Assembly: GCF_039655745.1 (NCBI RefSeq)
Contig: NZ_JBBYXI010000001.1
Span: 868,001-932,000 of the forward strand
Length of the DNA: 64,000 bases
Source of the DNA: Hohaiivirga grylli
GTDB taxonomy: Bacteria; Pseudomonadota; Alphaproteobacteria; Rhizobiales; Beijerinckiaceae
Direction of reading: 5' to 3'
Below are positions 52,732 to 61,747 of the stretch, piece after piece. Position numbers and translations under genes: made by a program. Numbering within the stretch: the first letter of the stretch is position 1; each line of letters starts with the position of its first letter. The notes below the pieces were generated by a model. That model was given only the letters and a program-made list of their open reading frames with translations. It did not search any database and was not told the origin of the DNA.

Positions 52732-53595
52732 TTTTGAAAGTTCTGTCCCGAAGTAATCCATGAATGAGCGGACACGAGCTGAGTTTCGTAGCTCCGCATG
52801 GGTCAGTAACCAGAGGCTGGTTTCAAGTTCAGGAAGAGGTTGCGTCAATCGGGCGAGGGCTGGATGTGTATCGCCCAAGTAACAGGGAAGGGCGGCAATC
52901 CCTATGCCATTTTCAATGGCACATGAGACGCCCAAAACCGTGTTGAGATTTAAGGCGATATTTTCAGGTCGAACATGATCCGTCATAAAACGTGCGGGTT
53001 TGGAACCGGCAAGATTATCGCTGAAGCCAATCCATTGCATGGCTCTTAAATCATCAAAACTGAGCAGTTTCTTGAAGTTATTCGCATGACCGTAAATTGC
53101 CCATGACAATGGGCTTATTCGTCGCCCGACCAGGTTTTCCGGTGGGGCGTCAGTGGCCCGTATGGCAATGTCTGCATCCTGTTTTGAAAGGCTCAGAGCC
53201 TGATTGGTTTGAATAAGCTCAACATGAATATCGGGATAATGTGCCATATATCCGGGCAGCAGAGGGAGGATCAGGCTTTGCTGCAGCATATCATTGGTTG
53301 TGATTTTCAGAGAACCGGAAAGGGCCTGTTCATGATCTGAGAGCTTTCTGCTGAAGCTGAAAATATCGAACTCCATGCGCTCGGCCAAAGTAATCATTTC
53401 CTGTCCGGCCGAGGTTGGGACATAGCCGTTTCTATGGCGCTCAAACAGTTTCACTCCAAGCGACTCTTCAACCTGCGCAAGCTGGCGGAAAACCGTTGAA
53501 TGATTGAGTTTCAGTTGTCTTGAAGCGCCTACAAGCCCTTTGGCATCCGCCACTGCCTTGACGAGCCGGAAATCATCCCATGAGAGTTTCGACAT
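52702..53595 (-). CDS. LysR-type transcriptional regulator
   Basis: A 297-residue regulator. N-terminal helix-turn-helix WDDFRLVKAVADAKGLVGASRQLKLNHSTVFRQL, then an effector-binding domain. The HTH carries NHSTVFRQL where most LysR proteins have QPAxSxxI, a feature of the subgroup usually annotated near AmpR/GcvA-like regulators. The start at 53595 (MSKLSW) is set by family length; the frame stays open to 53640. Target unknown; neighbours give no obvious regulon. Confidence 0.88.
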   Translation of the reverse strand: MSKLSWDDFRLVKAVADAKGLVGASRQLKLNHSTVFRQLAQVEESLGVKLFERHRNGYVPTSAGQEMITLAERMEFDIFSFSRKLSDHEQALSGSLKITTNDMLQQSLILPLLPGYMAHYPDIHVELIQTNQALSLSKQDADIAIRATDAPPENLVGRRISPLSWAIYGHANNFKKLLSFDDLRAMQWIGFSDNLAGSKPARFMTDHVRPENIALNLNTVLGVSCAIENGIGIAALPCYLGDTHPALARLTQPLPELETSLWLLTHAELRNSARVRSFMDYFGTELSKQKNRLEGGL

Positions 53596-53673
53596 GATAA
53601 GTATGCTTTTCTGCAAAGATAACATCGTTATCGTATGCATAAATTTGCAAGCTTGGAATTGATATTTTGTGGC

Positions 53674-54645
53674 TTAGGCTGTTTTGTCCGCTGCAGCTCG
53701 GGAAAGCCTGTCATTTATAGCTTCGCCCAAACCAGAATTGGGGATTGGGGATATAGCTATACAATCAGCCCCCGCTTCATCCAAAGTTCTTAATGCAGAA
53801 AACAGATTGCCTGCAGCCTCTGCCAGATCACCGCTTTCACTGAGATTGAAACTGATAAGGGCATCTGGCGCCTGAAAATCTTTCCCAAACAGGAGGGCTG
53901 CTTCTCTAGGGCCAAATGATGTTGCGTTTAGTCTGACGCCTGTCAGGGGGGCATAATGGGATGTGAGCATGCCCGGAGCCATTGGTTTGGCGGAAACAGG
54001 TGGACGGTGTGCCAGCTTCTTTCCCAGCACGGCTTCAATCTGTTCACGTGTAATACCACCGGGGCGTAATAAGCCCGGCTCAGTACCTGTGCAGTCAATG
54101 ATTGTTGATTCAACGCCTACGTTTGTTGAGCCTCCGTCAACAACAGCTGCAATTCGTCCATTTAAATCTTCAAGGACGTGCGGTGCGGAGGTGGCGCTGA
54201 CATGACCTGAGCTATTTGCAGAAGGTGCGGCAATTGGAAGAGCGACTTTCTCCAGAATGGCTTTGGCAACAGGGTGGTCGGGTACGCGTAAACCAACGCT
54301 GGTGAGCCCCGCTCGTGCTAAATCACACACAGTGGACGTTGCTGAAATTGGCACGACAAGAGTGAGTGGGCCAGGCCAGAATGCTGTTGCGAGGGCTTTG
54401 GCATCTTCAGAGAAGACCCCTTGCTCAAAAGCCATTTCTGCCGATGGAAGGTGAGCGATAAGCGGATTAAAGCTTGGTCTTTGTTTCGCAGAATATATGT
54501 CTGCTACGGCTTTCGGGCTGGTTGCGTCTGCTCCCAGGCCATAGACTGTTTCCGTCGGAAAGGCGACACATAGGCCCTGAGCCAGAAGTTCTGCTGCTCT
54601 TTGAAGCCCGATCTCGTCTGCTTGTAAATACTCTGTCGGGTTCAA
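53674..54645 (-). CDS. Threonylcarbamoyl-AMP synthase, Sua5 type
   Basis: A 323-residue enzyme making threonylcarbamoyl-AMP from Thr, bicarbonate and ATP for the t6A modification of ANN-decoding tRNAs. The YrdC-like catalytic domain (about 1-205) has FPTETVYGLGADA, KQRPSFNPLIAHL, GLTSVGLRVPDHP and SANSSGHVSATSA. The extra C-terminal Sua5 domain (about 225-320) distinguishes it from the shorter TsaC. Cytoplasmic; single gene divergent from the acyl-CoA dehydrogenase. Confidence 0.94.
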   Translation of the reverse strand: MNPTEYLQADEIGLQRAAELLAQGLCVAFPTETVYGLGADATSPKAVADIYSAKQRPSFNPLIAHLPSAEMAFEQGVFSEDAKALATAFWPGPLTLVVPISATSTVCDLARAGLTSVGLRVPDHPVAKAILEKVALPIAAPSANSSGHVSATSAPHVLEDLNGRIAAVVDGGSTNVGVESTIIDCTGTEPGLLRPGGITREQIEAVLGKKLAHRPPVSAKPMAPGMLTSHYAPLTGVRLNATSFGPREAALLFGKDFQAPDALISFNLSESGDLAEAAGNLFSALRTLDEAGADCIAISPIPNSGLGEAINDRLSRAAADKTA

Positions 54646-54821
54646 TTAGGACTCCATGGAACCCTGCGATAGTCGGCGTTGACTCTTTGACGCAGGCTGT
54701 AAAAAATGTCTAAAAATAGCGGTATTAAAAAACACGTCCCACTAATTCGGTTCATTTACCGGAATTTATGGGGGAGAATCAAGGAAACGCCACGTGGATA
54801 TGCACCATTTGGAGATAATAA

Positions 54822-56600
54822 ATGACATTTAATGCACCGGTAAAAGACATCGCCTTTGCCATGAACCATGTTGCGGGGCTCAAAAAGGCTATTGATAATG
54901 GCACTTATGCTGAACTTTCAGATGATATGGTTGAAACCATTCTGGAAGAAGCCGGCAAGTTCGCGAATGAGATGGTTGCCCCTCTGAACAGAGATGGCGA
55001 TACTGTCGGTGCAAAGCTGATTGACGGGCAGGTCAAGACAGCTCCCGGGTGGAAAGATACTTACAATGCCTGGACAGAAGCTGGCTGGGCAACCCTGACA
55101 GGTTCTCCTGAATATGGCGGGCAAGGCCTGCCGCACCTGCTGGCCAGTGCCTGCTATGAAATGTGGAGCTCAGCTTCCATGGCCTGGTGCCTTGGCCCAA
55201 TCCTGACAGGTGGTGGTGTTGAGGCTCTGACCTATCACGGTTCTCAGGAGCTCAAAGACCGTTACCTTGAAAAACTCATCACCGGTGAGTGGATGGCAAC
55301 GATGAACCTGACAGAACCGGAAGCTGGTTCTGATCTGGCACCTATGAAGACACGCGCAACGCCAAAGGGCGATGGTACTTATCTGATCAAGGGCCAGAAA
55401 ATCTTTATTTCTTACGGCGATCATGATCTCACAGACAATATCATCCATCTGGTTCTTGCGCGTCTTCCAGATGCGCCAGCCGGTACACGTGGTATTTCTC
55501 TGTTCCTTGTTCCAAAATTCCTGCCGGATGGAACACGTAACGATGCACACCCAACAAGCCTTGAGCACAAAATGGGTATCCATGGTTCACCAACAGCCGT
55601 TATGGAATTTGGTGCAGGTGAAGGTGCAGTTGGCTGGCTGATCGGTGAAGAAAACCGTGGTCTGGCCTGCATGTTCACAATGATGAATAATGCCCGTCTG
55701 AATGTCGGTATTGAAGGTGTTGGTATCGCAGAACGCGCCTACCAGCAGGCTCTAGCCTATGCCAAGGAACGTCGTCAGGCCCGCGCAGTTGGAACACCAA
55801 AAGATGCTCCGATGTCTGCAATCATCGAGCACCCAGATGTTAAGCGCATGCTGCTGACCATGAAGGCACTGACACAGGTCTCCCGTGGTATCTGCTACAT
55901 GACATCAGCTGCCCTTGATGAGCAGCACCTGGGTGCAGATGATGCTGCAAAGAAGGCTGGTGCAAACCGTGCTGCTCTGCTGACACCGATTGCCAAGGCC
56001 TTCTCGACAGACGTCGGTAATGAGGTTTCTTCTCTTGGCGTGCAGGTCCATGGTGGTGCTGGCTTCATTGAAGAAACAGGCGCAGCCCAGCATATGCGTG
56101 ATGCACGTATTGCTGCGATTTATGAAGGTACCAATGGTATTCAGGCTATTGACCTAGTGACTCGTAAGCTGCCGCTTGAGAACGGTGAAGTTGTCTTTGC
56201 TCAAATTGCTGCCATTCGTGCAACTGCTAAGGCTGTTGCCAAGGCTGGTTCTGAGCATGGTGAAACTGCTGCTCGTCTGCGTGATGCAGCTGAAAGCCTT
56301 GATCAGGCAACATCATTCCTGCTCAAAGCCGTCTCCGCTGATCTGAATACGGCTCTGGCTGTTGCAACTCCTTACCTGCGCCTATTCGGCCTTGTACTGG
56401 GTGGCTCTATTCTTGCTGAAATGGCTATGGCTTCTGCTGCAGCTCTTGCCTCTGGTGAGACAGATCCTGCTCATAAGGGCCGTATTGCACTCAGCCGTTT
56501 CTATGCAGAGAATCTGTTGCTCGAAGCAGCAAGTCTTTCTGCACTGGTGCTGAATGGTGCTTCCTCTGTCATGAATGCAGAAGAAGCTCTGGCTGACTGA
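54822..56600 (+). CDS. Acyl-CoA dehydrogenase with C-terminal extension (FadE/DmdC-like)
   Basis: A 592-residue FAD enzyme introducing a 2,3 double bond in acyl-CoA. Core features: PEYGGQGLP, MNLTEPEAGSDL, FLVPKFLPDGTRN and the QVHGGAGFIEETGAAQHMRDARIAAIYEGTNGIQ stretch with the probable catalytic Glu. The fourth domain (about 465-590) is shared with DmdC, the methylmercaptopropionyl-CoA dehydrogenase, and related long forms. Substrate length is not decidable. GGAGATAATAA precedes the ATG. Codon choice (ACA, CCA, GCA rich) resembles groEL, suggesting high expression. A strong terminator follows. Confidence 0.92.
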   Translation: MTFNAPVKDIAFAMNHVAGLKKAIDNGTYAELSDDMVETILEEAGKFANEMVAPLNRDGDTVGAKLIDGQVKTAPGWKDTYNAWTEAGWATLTGSPEYGGQGLPHLLASACYEMWSSASMAWCLGPILTGGGVEALTYHGSQELKDRYLEKLITGEWMATMNLTEPEAGSDLAPMKTRATPKGDGTYLIKGQKIFISYGDHDLTDNIIHLVLARLPDAPAGTRGISLFLVPKFLPDGTRNDAHPTSLEHKMGIHGSPTAVMEFGAGEGAVGWLIGEENRGLACMFTMMNNARLNVGIEGVGIAERAYQQALAYAKERRQARAVGTPKDAPMSAIIEHPDVKRMLLTMKALTQVSRGICYMTSAALDEQHLGADDAAKKAGANRAALLTPIAKAFSTDVGNEVSSLGVQVHGGAGFIEETGAAQHMRDARIAAIYEGTNGIQAIDLVTRKLPLENGEVVFAQIAAIRATAKAVAKAGSEHGETAARLRDAAESLDQATSFLLKAVSADLNTALAVATPYLRLFGLVLGGSILAEMAMASAAALASGETDPAHKGRIALSRFYAENLLLEAASLSALVLNGASSVMNAEEALAD

Positions 56601-56611
56601 TAAGAATAAAG

Positions 56612-56650
56612 GGACTGCGGATATACTTTTGTCCGCAGTCCTTATTTTTT
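56612..56650 (+). terminator. Acyl-CoA dehydrogenase terminator
   Basis: GGACTGCGGA (56612-56621) pairs with TCCGCAGTCC (56632-56641), followed by TTATTTTTTG. Confidence 0.92.
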
Positions 56651-56755
56651 GATAATAACTTATTGAAATTAATAATAGCTAGGCCATATCTAGGAAGCTC
56701 ATTTCAGCGTTGAAGTGCAGCAGATATGGTTTCAATAAGCAAAAAAGGTTTCGGG

Positions 56756-57427
56756 ATGTTTCCAGAACGGCTCTCTGAAGGTTACAGAACTTTTGTCAAC
56801 GGTCGCTTTGCAAGTGAACGCCAACGCTATGAGCAGCTGGCGCAAAAAGGCCAAAAGCCCGAGATCATGATTTTTGGCTGCGTTGACTCACGGGTGTCTC
56901 CAGAGGTTATTTTTGATGCTAACCCGGGTGAGCTTCTTGTTGTCCGCAACGTTGCCAACCTTGTGCCAAAATATGAGCCAGATCGTGATGCCCAGCACGG
57001 TACAAGCGCGGCTCTTGAGTTTGGTGTGCAGGCCCTCAAGGTTAAACATATCATTGTGTTAGGACATGCTTTCTGTGGTGGTATTCGTGCCTTCGCTGAT
57101 GAGCAGGAACCATTATCACAAGGTGATTTTATTGGTCGCTGGATGTCACAGATTGCGCCTGCTGCTGAAAGTCTCGGGCCACGTGCACCCGGTGATAGCG
57201 AAGGATATTTACGTCGTCTTGAGTATGCATCCGTCAATCTCAGCCTCAAGAACCTGATGACATTTCCTTATGTGAAGGAACGGGTTGAGCAGGGCCTCCT
57301 GAAGTTGCATGGCGCGTATTTTGGTGTGGCAACGGGCCGCCTGCTTATTCGTAACTCAGAGACAGGTAATTTTGAGCCGGTGATTGAAGATATGCCTGAG
57401 CACATTTCAATGATGCGATGTGAATAA
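56756..57427 (+). CDS. Beta-class carbonic anhydrase
   Basis: A 223-residue zinc enzyme hydrating CO2 to bicarbonate. Zinc-binding Cys and Asp in GCVDSRVSPEVIFDANPGELLVVRN, and His-x2-Cys in LGHAFCGGIRAF. The start at 56756 gives MFPERLSEGYRTF, matching the usual alphaproteobacterial N terminus, with AAGG upstream; an in-frame ATG at 56726 would add ten residues. Cytoplasmic; it may supply bicarbonate to carboxylases. Confidence 0.94.
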   Translation: MFPERLSEGYRTFVNGRFASERQRYEQLAQKGQKPEIMIFGCVDSRVSPEVIFDANPGELLVVRNVANLVPKYEPDRDAQHGTSAALEFGVQALKVKHIIVLGHAFCGGIRAFADEQEPLSQGDFIGRWMSQIAPAAESLGPRAPGDSEGYLRRLEYASVNLSLKNLMTFPYVKERVEQGLLKLHGAYFGVATGRLLIRNSETGNFEPVIEDMPEHISMMRCE

Positions 57428-57767
57428 GGCCTCTCAACTGGTCTGCATAATTTCTGCATAATATGCCTGAAAATCTGCGCGTCTCATGAGAAGAGAATGC
57501 AATGTGAGGCTGTAATCTGCCTTACATGAAAAACGAGACCCTTTTTTCAAAACCTCCCGTATCTTTGCCAAGCTGCCTGCTGCAGGACAGTTGGTGGCTG
57601 GCAAATGATATTGACCCATCCTCCCGTCAGTCTTCACGACTACGAACGGATGTCTGTTCTGTACCTTCTCAAACTAAGCAGCGTGTGCCAGTTCAATCTC
57701 TGCTTTTTGGTTCAGATCAGACATCCCGCTAGGCCATTCGTCGTTAAACTCTTCTCAGGTAAATTCC
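57428..57767. other. Intergenic region with a tandem 10-base repeat
   Basis: About 340 bases without a convincing gene; the one longer frame (57526-57732) has no ribosome binding site or family character. TCTGCATAAT occurs twice at 57442-57451 and 57453-57462, spaced 11 bases start to start, one helical turn, shortly after the carbonic anhydrase stop. The downstream gene has AGGT before its ATG. Confidence 0.5.
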
Positions 57768-59336
57768 ATGGCTAAAATAAATGCTCTTGCAAGGCATCGC
57801 CTTCGCTTGCCCTTAAAGCTCGCTCTCACGTTATTCCTGATTGGGTTGGCTGACTGGCTCTTTTTTGGTTGGGATATCGGTATCTCAGTTGTGATTTTCT
57901 TTCTCGCACTTGTGGGTGGGGCAGTGGTTGCCAATCCGGTTCATGCAACAGCCAGACAGTTTTACACCGTCTGCATATTGTTCGCGTTATCATTACTGCC
58001 AATGGTTGATGAGCTGAATGGTGTTTCTTTTGCATTCGGGGCTGTTGGCGCATTGGTCTTCCTGCTTGTTACAGGAGGAGCCATGCAGCGGGTGAAGGGG
58101 GCTTGGGTAAACTTAGTTGCATCCACGCTTCTGGCAACACCACTCCGGTTCTTCAAGGATATTTCGACTTATAGTTCGCAAACCAAGCGACAGGGGTTGA
58201 AAACAACAATCAGCCTTGTCTCATTTGCCAGATGCGCATTTCTCATTTTAACTGGCTCTGCCTTTGTATTTTTGTTTTCAAATGGCAATCAGCTTATCGC
58301 TGATGCATGGGCAAAACTTGAAACTCTTCTCCCATCTTTTGAAAATGTTAGCCCTGAGCGTGTCGGTTTGTGGATTTTCTTTTTATGCGTCAGCTGGCTG
58401 TTTTTAGGCTTTGCTTTGTGGCGTCATAACTGGATTTGGAAAAAATCTGCCACACAGGTAAGGCTGCCGATTAAACAGCAGCCAGAAGTTGCGATTAATC
58501 TTGATTTCCTGTCTGCCTCTCTGATGCGTAATGCGCTTTTGATGTTTAATCTGATCTTTGCTGTCCAGACAGTTCTTGACCTTGTTTATCTCTGGGGTGG
58601 AGCAAGTCTGCCGGAGGGGATGACCTATGCCCAATATGTGCATCGCGGCTTTAATTCTTTAATTGCGGCCGTTATTCTTGCTGCTGGTTTTGTTCTTCTG
58701 TTTATGCGTAAGGGCGGAGAAGGTGAAAGCTCCAAGACTGTCCGTCTGCTGACCTATGTCTGGATTGCGCAAAATGCGATTCTGGTTATCTCTCTCATGT
58801 TGCGCATGGAGTTATATGTTGAAGTTTATTTCCTGACCTGGAGCAGGGTTATCGTTTTTATTTGGATGGGCATTGTGATTGTGGGGCTTGCTTTGATGGC
58901 GGCGCGTATTGCTTGTGGCTATTCAAATGGCTGGTTAATCCGGATGAATGCTATCGCTGTTGTCGCCGTCGTGTACGCTTGCAGTTTCGTTGATTTCCCA
59001 AAGGTGATCTCAAGTTACAATTTAGCTCATTACCAGATCAATAAACTATCAGATTGCCAGAGCTGTGCCCGGTTTGATTTTCGATATAATGGTACACTGG
59101 GTGCGGGGGCTCTTCCTGCTATTGATGAATATCTTGCTAATCAATACGCTGAAATTGCCAATTATGAAGGAGCAAAGCCAGTTATAACCCGTTCTGACGC
59201 AATGGAGACTGTTGTGCCCGAGAGGAATCCGGCAAGCTATTGTCAGTCGCTCGTGAGAACGTATAATAACAGCGTCAAGGTAAGAAATGCGAACGCAGCC
59301 TATTATCTCAAAGAGACTGATAACTGGCGCGGTTAA
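57768..59336 (+). CDS. DUF4173-type polytopic membrane protein
   Basis: A 522-residue inner-membrane protein with about eleven or twelve hydrophobic helices (for example LALTLFLIGLADWLFFGW, ISVVIFFLALVGGAVVA, VWIAQNAILVISLMLRM, IVFIWMGIVIVGLALM). The PxRFFKDI-like loop and the VYFLTWSRVIVFIW segment near the C terminus fit the DUF4153/DUF4173 group. A final periplasmic tail of about 100 residues contains SCARFDFRY. Function unknown. The two-component system starts 86 bases downstream on the same strand, a pairing suggestive of a signal-sensing or regulated partner. Confidence 0.78.
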   Translation: MAKINALARHRLRLPLKLALTLFLIGLADWLFFGWDIGISVVIFFLALVGGAVVANPVHATARQFYTVCILFALSLLPMVDELNGVSFAFGAVGALVFLLVTGGAMQRVKGAWVNLVASTLLATPLRFFKDISTYSSQTKRQGLKTTISLVSFARCAFLILTGSAFVFLFSNGNQLIADAWAKLETLLPSFENVSPERVGLWIFFLCVSWLFLGFALWRHNWIWKKSATQVRLPIKQQPEVAINLDFLSASLMRNALLMFNLIFAVQTVLDLVYLWGGASLPEGMTYAQYVHRGFNSLIAAVILAAGFVLLFMRKGGEGESSKTVRLLTYVWIAQNAILVISLMLRMELYVEVYFLTWSRVIVFIWMGIVIVGLALMAARIACGYSNGWLIRMNAIAVVAVVYACSFVDFPKVISSYNLAHYQINKLSDCQSCARFDFRYNGTLGAGALPAIDEYLANQYAEIANYEGAKPVITRSDAMETVVPERNPASYCQSLVRTYNNSVKVRNANAAYYLKETDNWRG

Positions 59337-59422
59337 GGGTATCGCAAGATAAATATCTTGTCATATCTTGAGACTAAACCAAGCCTTAGTCTTGTGGCAC
59401 TGGACTAATAATGGAAGATAAA

Positions 59423-60127
59423 ATGGCCCAGACAATCCTTGTTGTCGATGATGATCCGCATATTCGTGATGTTATCTGTTTCACCTTACAAAAGGCCGGA
59501 ATGGAGGCACATATTGCTAAAGATGGTGCAGAAGCACTGGAGCAATTCCGGAATGTCTCTCCAGATCTGATCATATTGGATGTCGGTATGCCAGAGATGG
59601 ATGGTCTGGAGGTCTGTCGACAGATACGCAAAACCTCTGAGGTGCCTATTTTATTTCTCTCTGCACGCGATGAGGAGATTGACCGGGTACTGGGACTGGA
59701 AATTGGTGGTGATGACTATGTTACCAAACCATTCAGTCCACGAGAGCTGGTTGCGCGTGTTAATGTTATCCTGCGCCGTGCCCAGGGAGGCGGGGCAAAG
59801 GACGAGAGTTCTACTGATGCGCCACTGGTCATTGGAGCCTTGGTGGTAAATTCTGAGCGCCATGAAGTTGTATTCAATGGTCAAGCCCTTACATTGACGG
59901 CCCTTGAGTTTGCTATTGTCCGGGCTTTTGTGCGCCGTCCGGGTATTGTCTTTAATCGTGAGCAGATCATGAATACGGCTTATGATGGCAATATCCATGT
60001 TTCTGATCGTACGATTGATAGCCACATTCGTAATCTTCGGGCCAAATTTGCAGCGGTTGGCTGTACGGATATTATTGTAACAGTTCATGGTGTCGGCTTC
60101 CGCCTCGGGCGCTGTGAGGTTGCCTGA
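59423..60127 (+). CDS. OmpR-family response regulator
   Basis: A 234-residue regulator. Receiver domain with acidic pocket VDDDPHIRD, phospho-acceptor Asp in LIILDVGMPEMDG and conserved Lys in YVTKPFSPRE; C-terminal winged helix (NREQIMNTAYDGNIHVSDRTIDSHIRNLRAKF). The ATG at 59423 follows GGAAG; one at 59411 would add four residues. Its TGA shares one base with the ATG of the kinase gene, so the pair is translationally coupled. Target genes unknown. Confidence 0.93.
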   Translation: MAQTILVVDDDPHIRDVICFTLQKAGMEAHIAKDGAEALEQFRNVSPDLIILDVGMPEMDGLEVCRQIRKTSEVPILFLSARDEEIDRVLGLEIGGDDYVTKPFSPRELVARVNVILRRAQGGGAKDESSTDAPLVIGALVVNSERHEVVFNGQALTLTALEFAIVRAFVRRPGIVFNREQIMNTAYDGNIHVSDRTIDSHIRNLRAKFAAVGCTDIIVTVHGVGFRLGRCEVA

Positions 60128-61701
60128 TGCATAAGGAGCGCCGTAAAAAATGGCGCCCTTCGATGGGCCTGATTGTCTTTGTTGTTCTTGGGACAGTTCT
60201 CGCTCTCCCGTTGGTCGGGCTGTTCTTTTTCCGATTGTATGAAAACCAGCTGATCCGTGAAACAGAAGCAGAGTTGATTGCACAAAGTGCTGCTATTTCT
60301 GCTGTCTTTGCTCAGAAGATCGAGGCTTTGCCGCCTGAAAAGCGTGTACTTGGTGCACCTGCGATCAGTTTTGCTAAACTTGAGAATGGTTCGTTTCAGC
60401 CTATTCCAACATCACTTGATTTGGCTGTTGGTCCTATTTTAAGCAGTCGTCCAGATGCTCAGCCTGCGTTGGAAGCACCATCGGCAGCGAACCTGAAAAT
60501 AGGCGAAGAGTTGCAGGAAGTCTTGCAGCGGACACAAACCGTTACACTTGCAGGTTTTCGGTTGCTGGATGCCAAAGGTGTTGTGATTTCTGGTCGCGAG
60601 GAGATTGGGCAGTCTCTTGCGCATATTGAGGAAATTCATACGGCATTGAATGGTGCATTTATGTCCATGCTGCGCGTTCGTGCTGTTAATCGCCCGGCGC
60701 CGCCGCTCTACTCCATCAGTCGTGGAACCGGTGTGCGTATCTTTACGGCGATGCCTGTGATTGTCGATGGGCGCGTGGCCGGTGTTGTCTATGCCTCACG
60801 TACGCCTGATAACATCGTGAAGCATATGTATGCTGAACGTAAAAAGTATATTTTAGCAGCGCTGGCCATTCTTCTGGTAACGGGCATTATTGGTTTAATT
60901 TTTGTGCGTTTGATTTCACGCCCGATTCACGGTCTTGTGCGTCGCGCGGGAGAAATTGGCCGCAGGGAAGAAGATCCTGTTCCGCTCAAGCATTATGGAA
61001 CACGTGAAATTGCCCTTCTTGGTGAGGGGCTTGACGATATGGCACAACGCCTGCGTGAGCGGTCTGATTATATTGCCACCTTCGCCGCCCATGTTTCCCA
61101 CGAAATCAAGACACCGCTTACTTCAATGCAGGGCGCTGCTGAGCTTTTGCGTGACGCACCGGATATGTCTGAGGAGGAGCGTAACAAGTTTCTTGATAAT
61201 ATCATTGCAGATACGTCGCGACTGACAGATATTCTCCATCGTCTGCGGGAACTGGCACGCGCAGATAACCCGCAGACGAGCGGCATATCAGAGCTTGAAA
61301 ACATCGCTGCTGACCTGCGTATCGGATTCCCGAAACTTACTATCAATATTGTATCTGATGCCGGTCAGGCCATTCCCATGGCTCATGAGAACGTCATGAT
61401 TGTTGTTTCGCATCTGGCCGATAATGCGCAGCAGCATGGGGCGAGCAGACTGGATATTTCTACCTTTATAAACGAGAAGAATATCCATCTGCGTATTGAA
61501 GATAATGGTGAGGGTATTTCTGAACGTAACAGGGATAAAATATTCGATTCATTTTTTACAACACGCAGAGAGCGCGGCGGAACCGGTATGGGGCTCAGAA
61601 TTGCATCTGCCATGCTTCAGTCCCACGGTGGTGTCATTCGGCTTCGTGATGATGTGCGAATTGGGACAGCATTTGAGCTTGTTCTGCCTGTGTCCGCATA
61701 A
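60127..61701 (+). CDS. Membrane sensor histidine kinase, partner of the upstream response regulator
   Basis: A 524-residue kinase: transmembrane helix at about 14-36, a periplasmic sensor of about 200 residues with Pro-rich stretches, a second helix at about 238-262 (YILAALAILLVTGIIGLIFV), HAMP, HisKA with phospho-acceptor His in HVSHEIKTPLTSMQGAAELL, and HATPase_c (DNAQQHG, IEDNGEGIS, GGTGMGLRIA). It probably phosphorylates the OmpR-type regulator encoded just upstream. The stimulus is unknown; the adjacent DUF4173 membrane protein may take part. Confidence 0.92.
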   Translation: MHKERRKKWRPSMGLIVFVVLGTVLALPLVGLFFFRLYENQLIRETEAELIAQSAAISAVFAQKIEALPPEKRVLGAPAISFAKLENGSFQPIPTSLDLAVGPILSSRPDAQPALEAPSAANLKIGEELQEVLQRTQTVTLAGFRLLDAKGVVISGREEIGQSLAHIEEIHTALNGAFMSMLRVRAVNRPAPPLYSISRGTGVRIFTAMPVIVDGRVAGVVYASRTPDNIVKHMYAERKKYILAALAILLVTGIIGLIFVRLISRPIHGLVRRAGEIGRREEDPVPLKHYGTREIALLGEGLDDMAQRLRERSDYIATFAAHVSHEIKTPLTSMQGAAELLRDAPDMSEEERNKFLDNIIADTSRLTDILHRLRELARADNPQTSGISELENIAADLRIGFPKLTINIVSDAGQAIPMAHENVMIVVSHLADNAQQHGASRLDISTFINEKNIHLRIEDNGEGISERNRDKIFDSFFTTRRERGGTGMGLRIASAMLQSHGGVIRLRDDVRIGTAFELVLPVSA

Positions 61702-61707
61702 AAAAAA

Positions 61708-61735
61708 GCCCTGCCGTTATCGGGCAGGGCTTTCT
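61708..61735. terminator. Bidirectional terminator between the kinase and the amino acid transporter
   Basis: AGCCCTGCC (61708-61716) pairs with GGCAGGGCT (61723-61731); seven A residues precede and TTTCTT follows. Confidence 0.9.
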
Positions 61736-61747
61736 TCGTATGTAAAT

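Noticed and set aside
57526..57732. A 68-codon frame after the carbonic anhydrase gene
   Set aside because: No ribosome binding site, odd composition and no hydrophobic or domain pattern.
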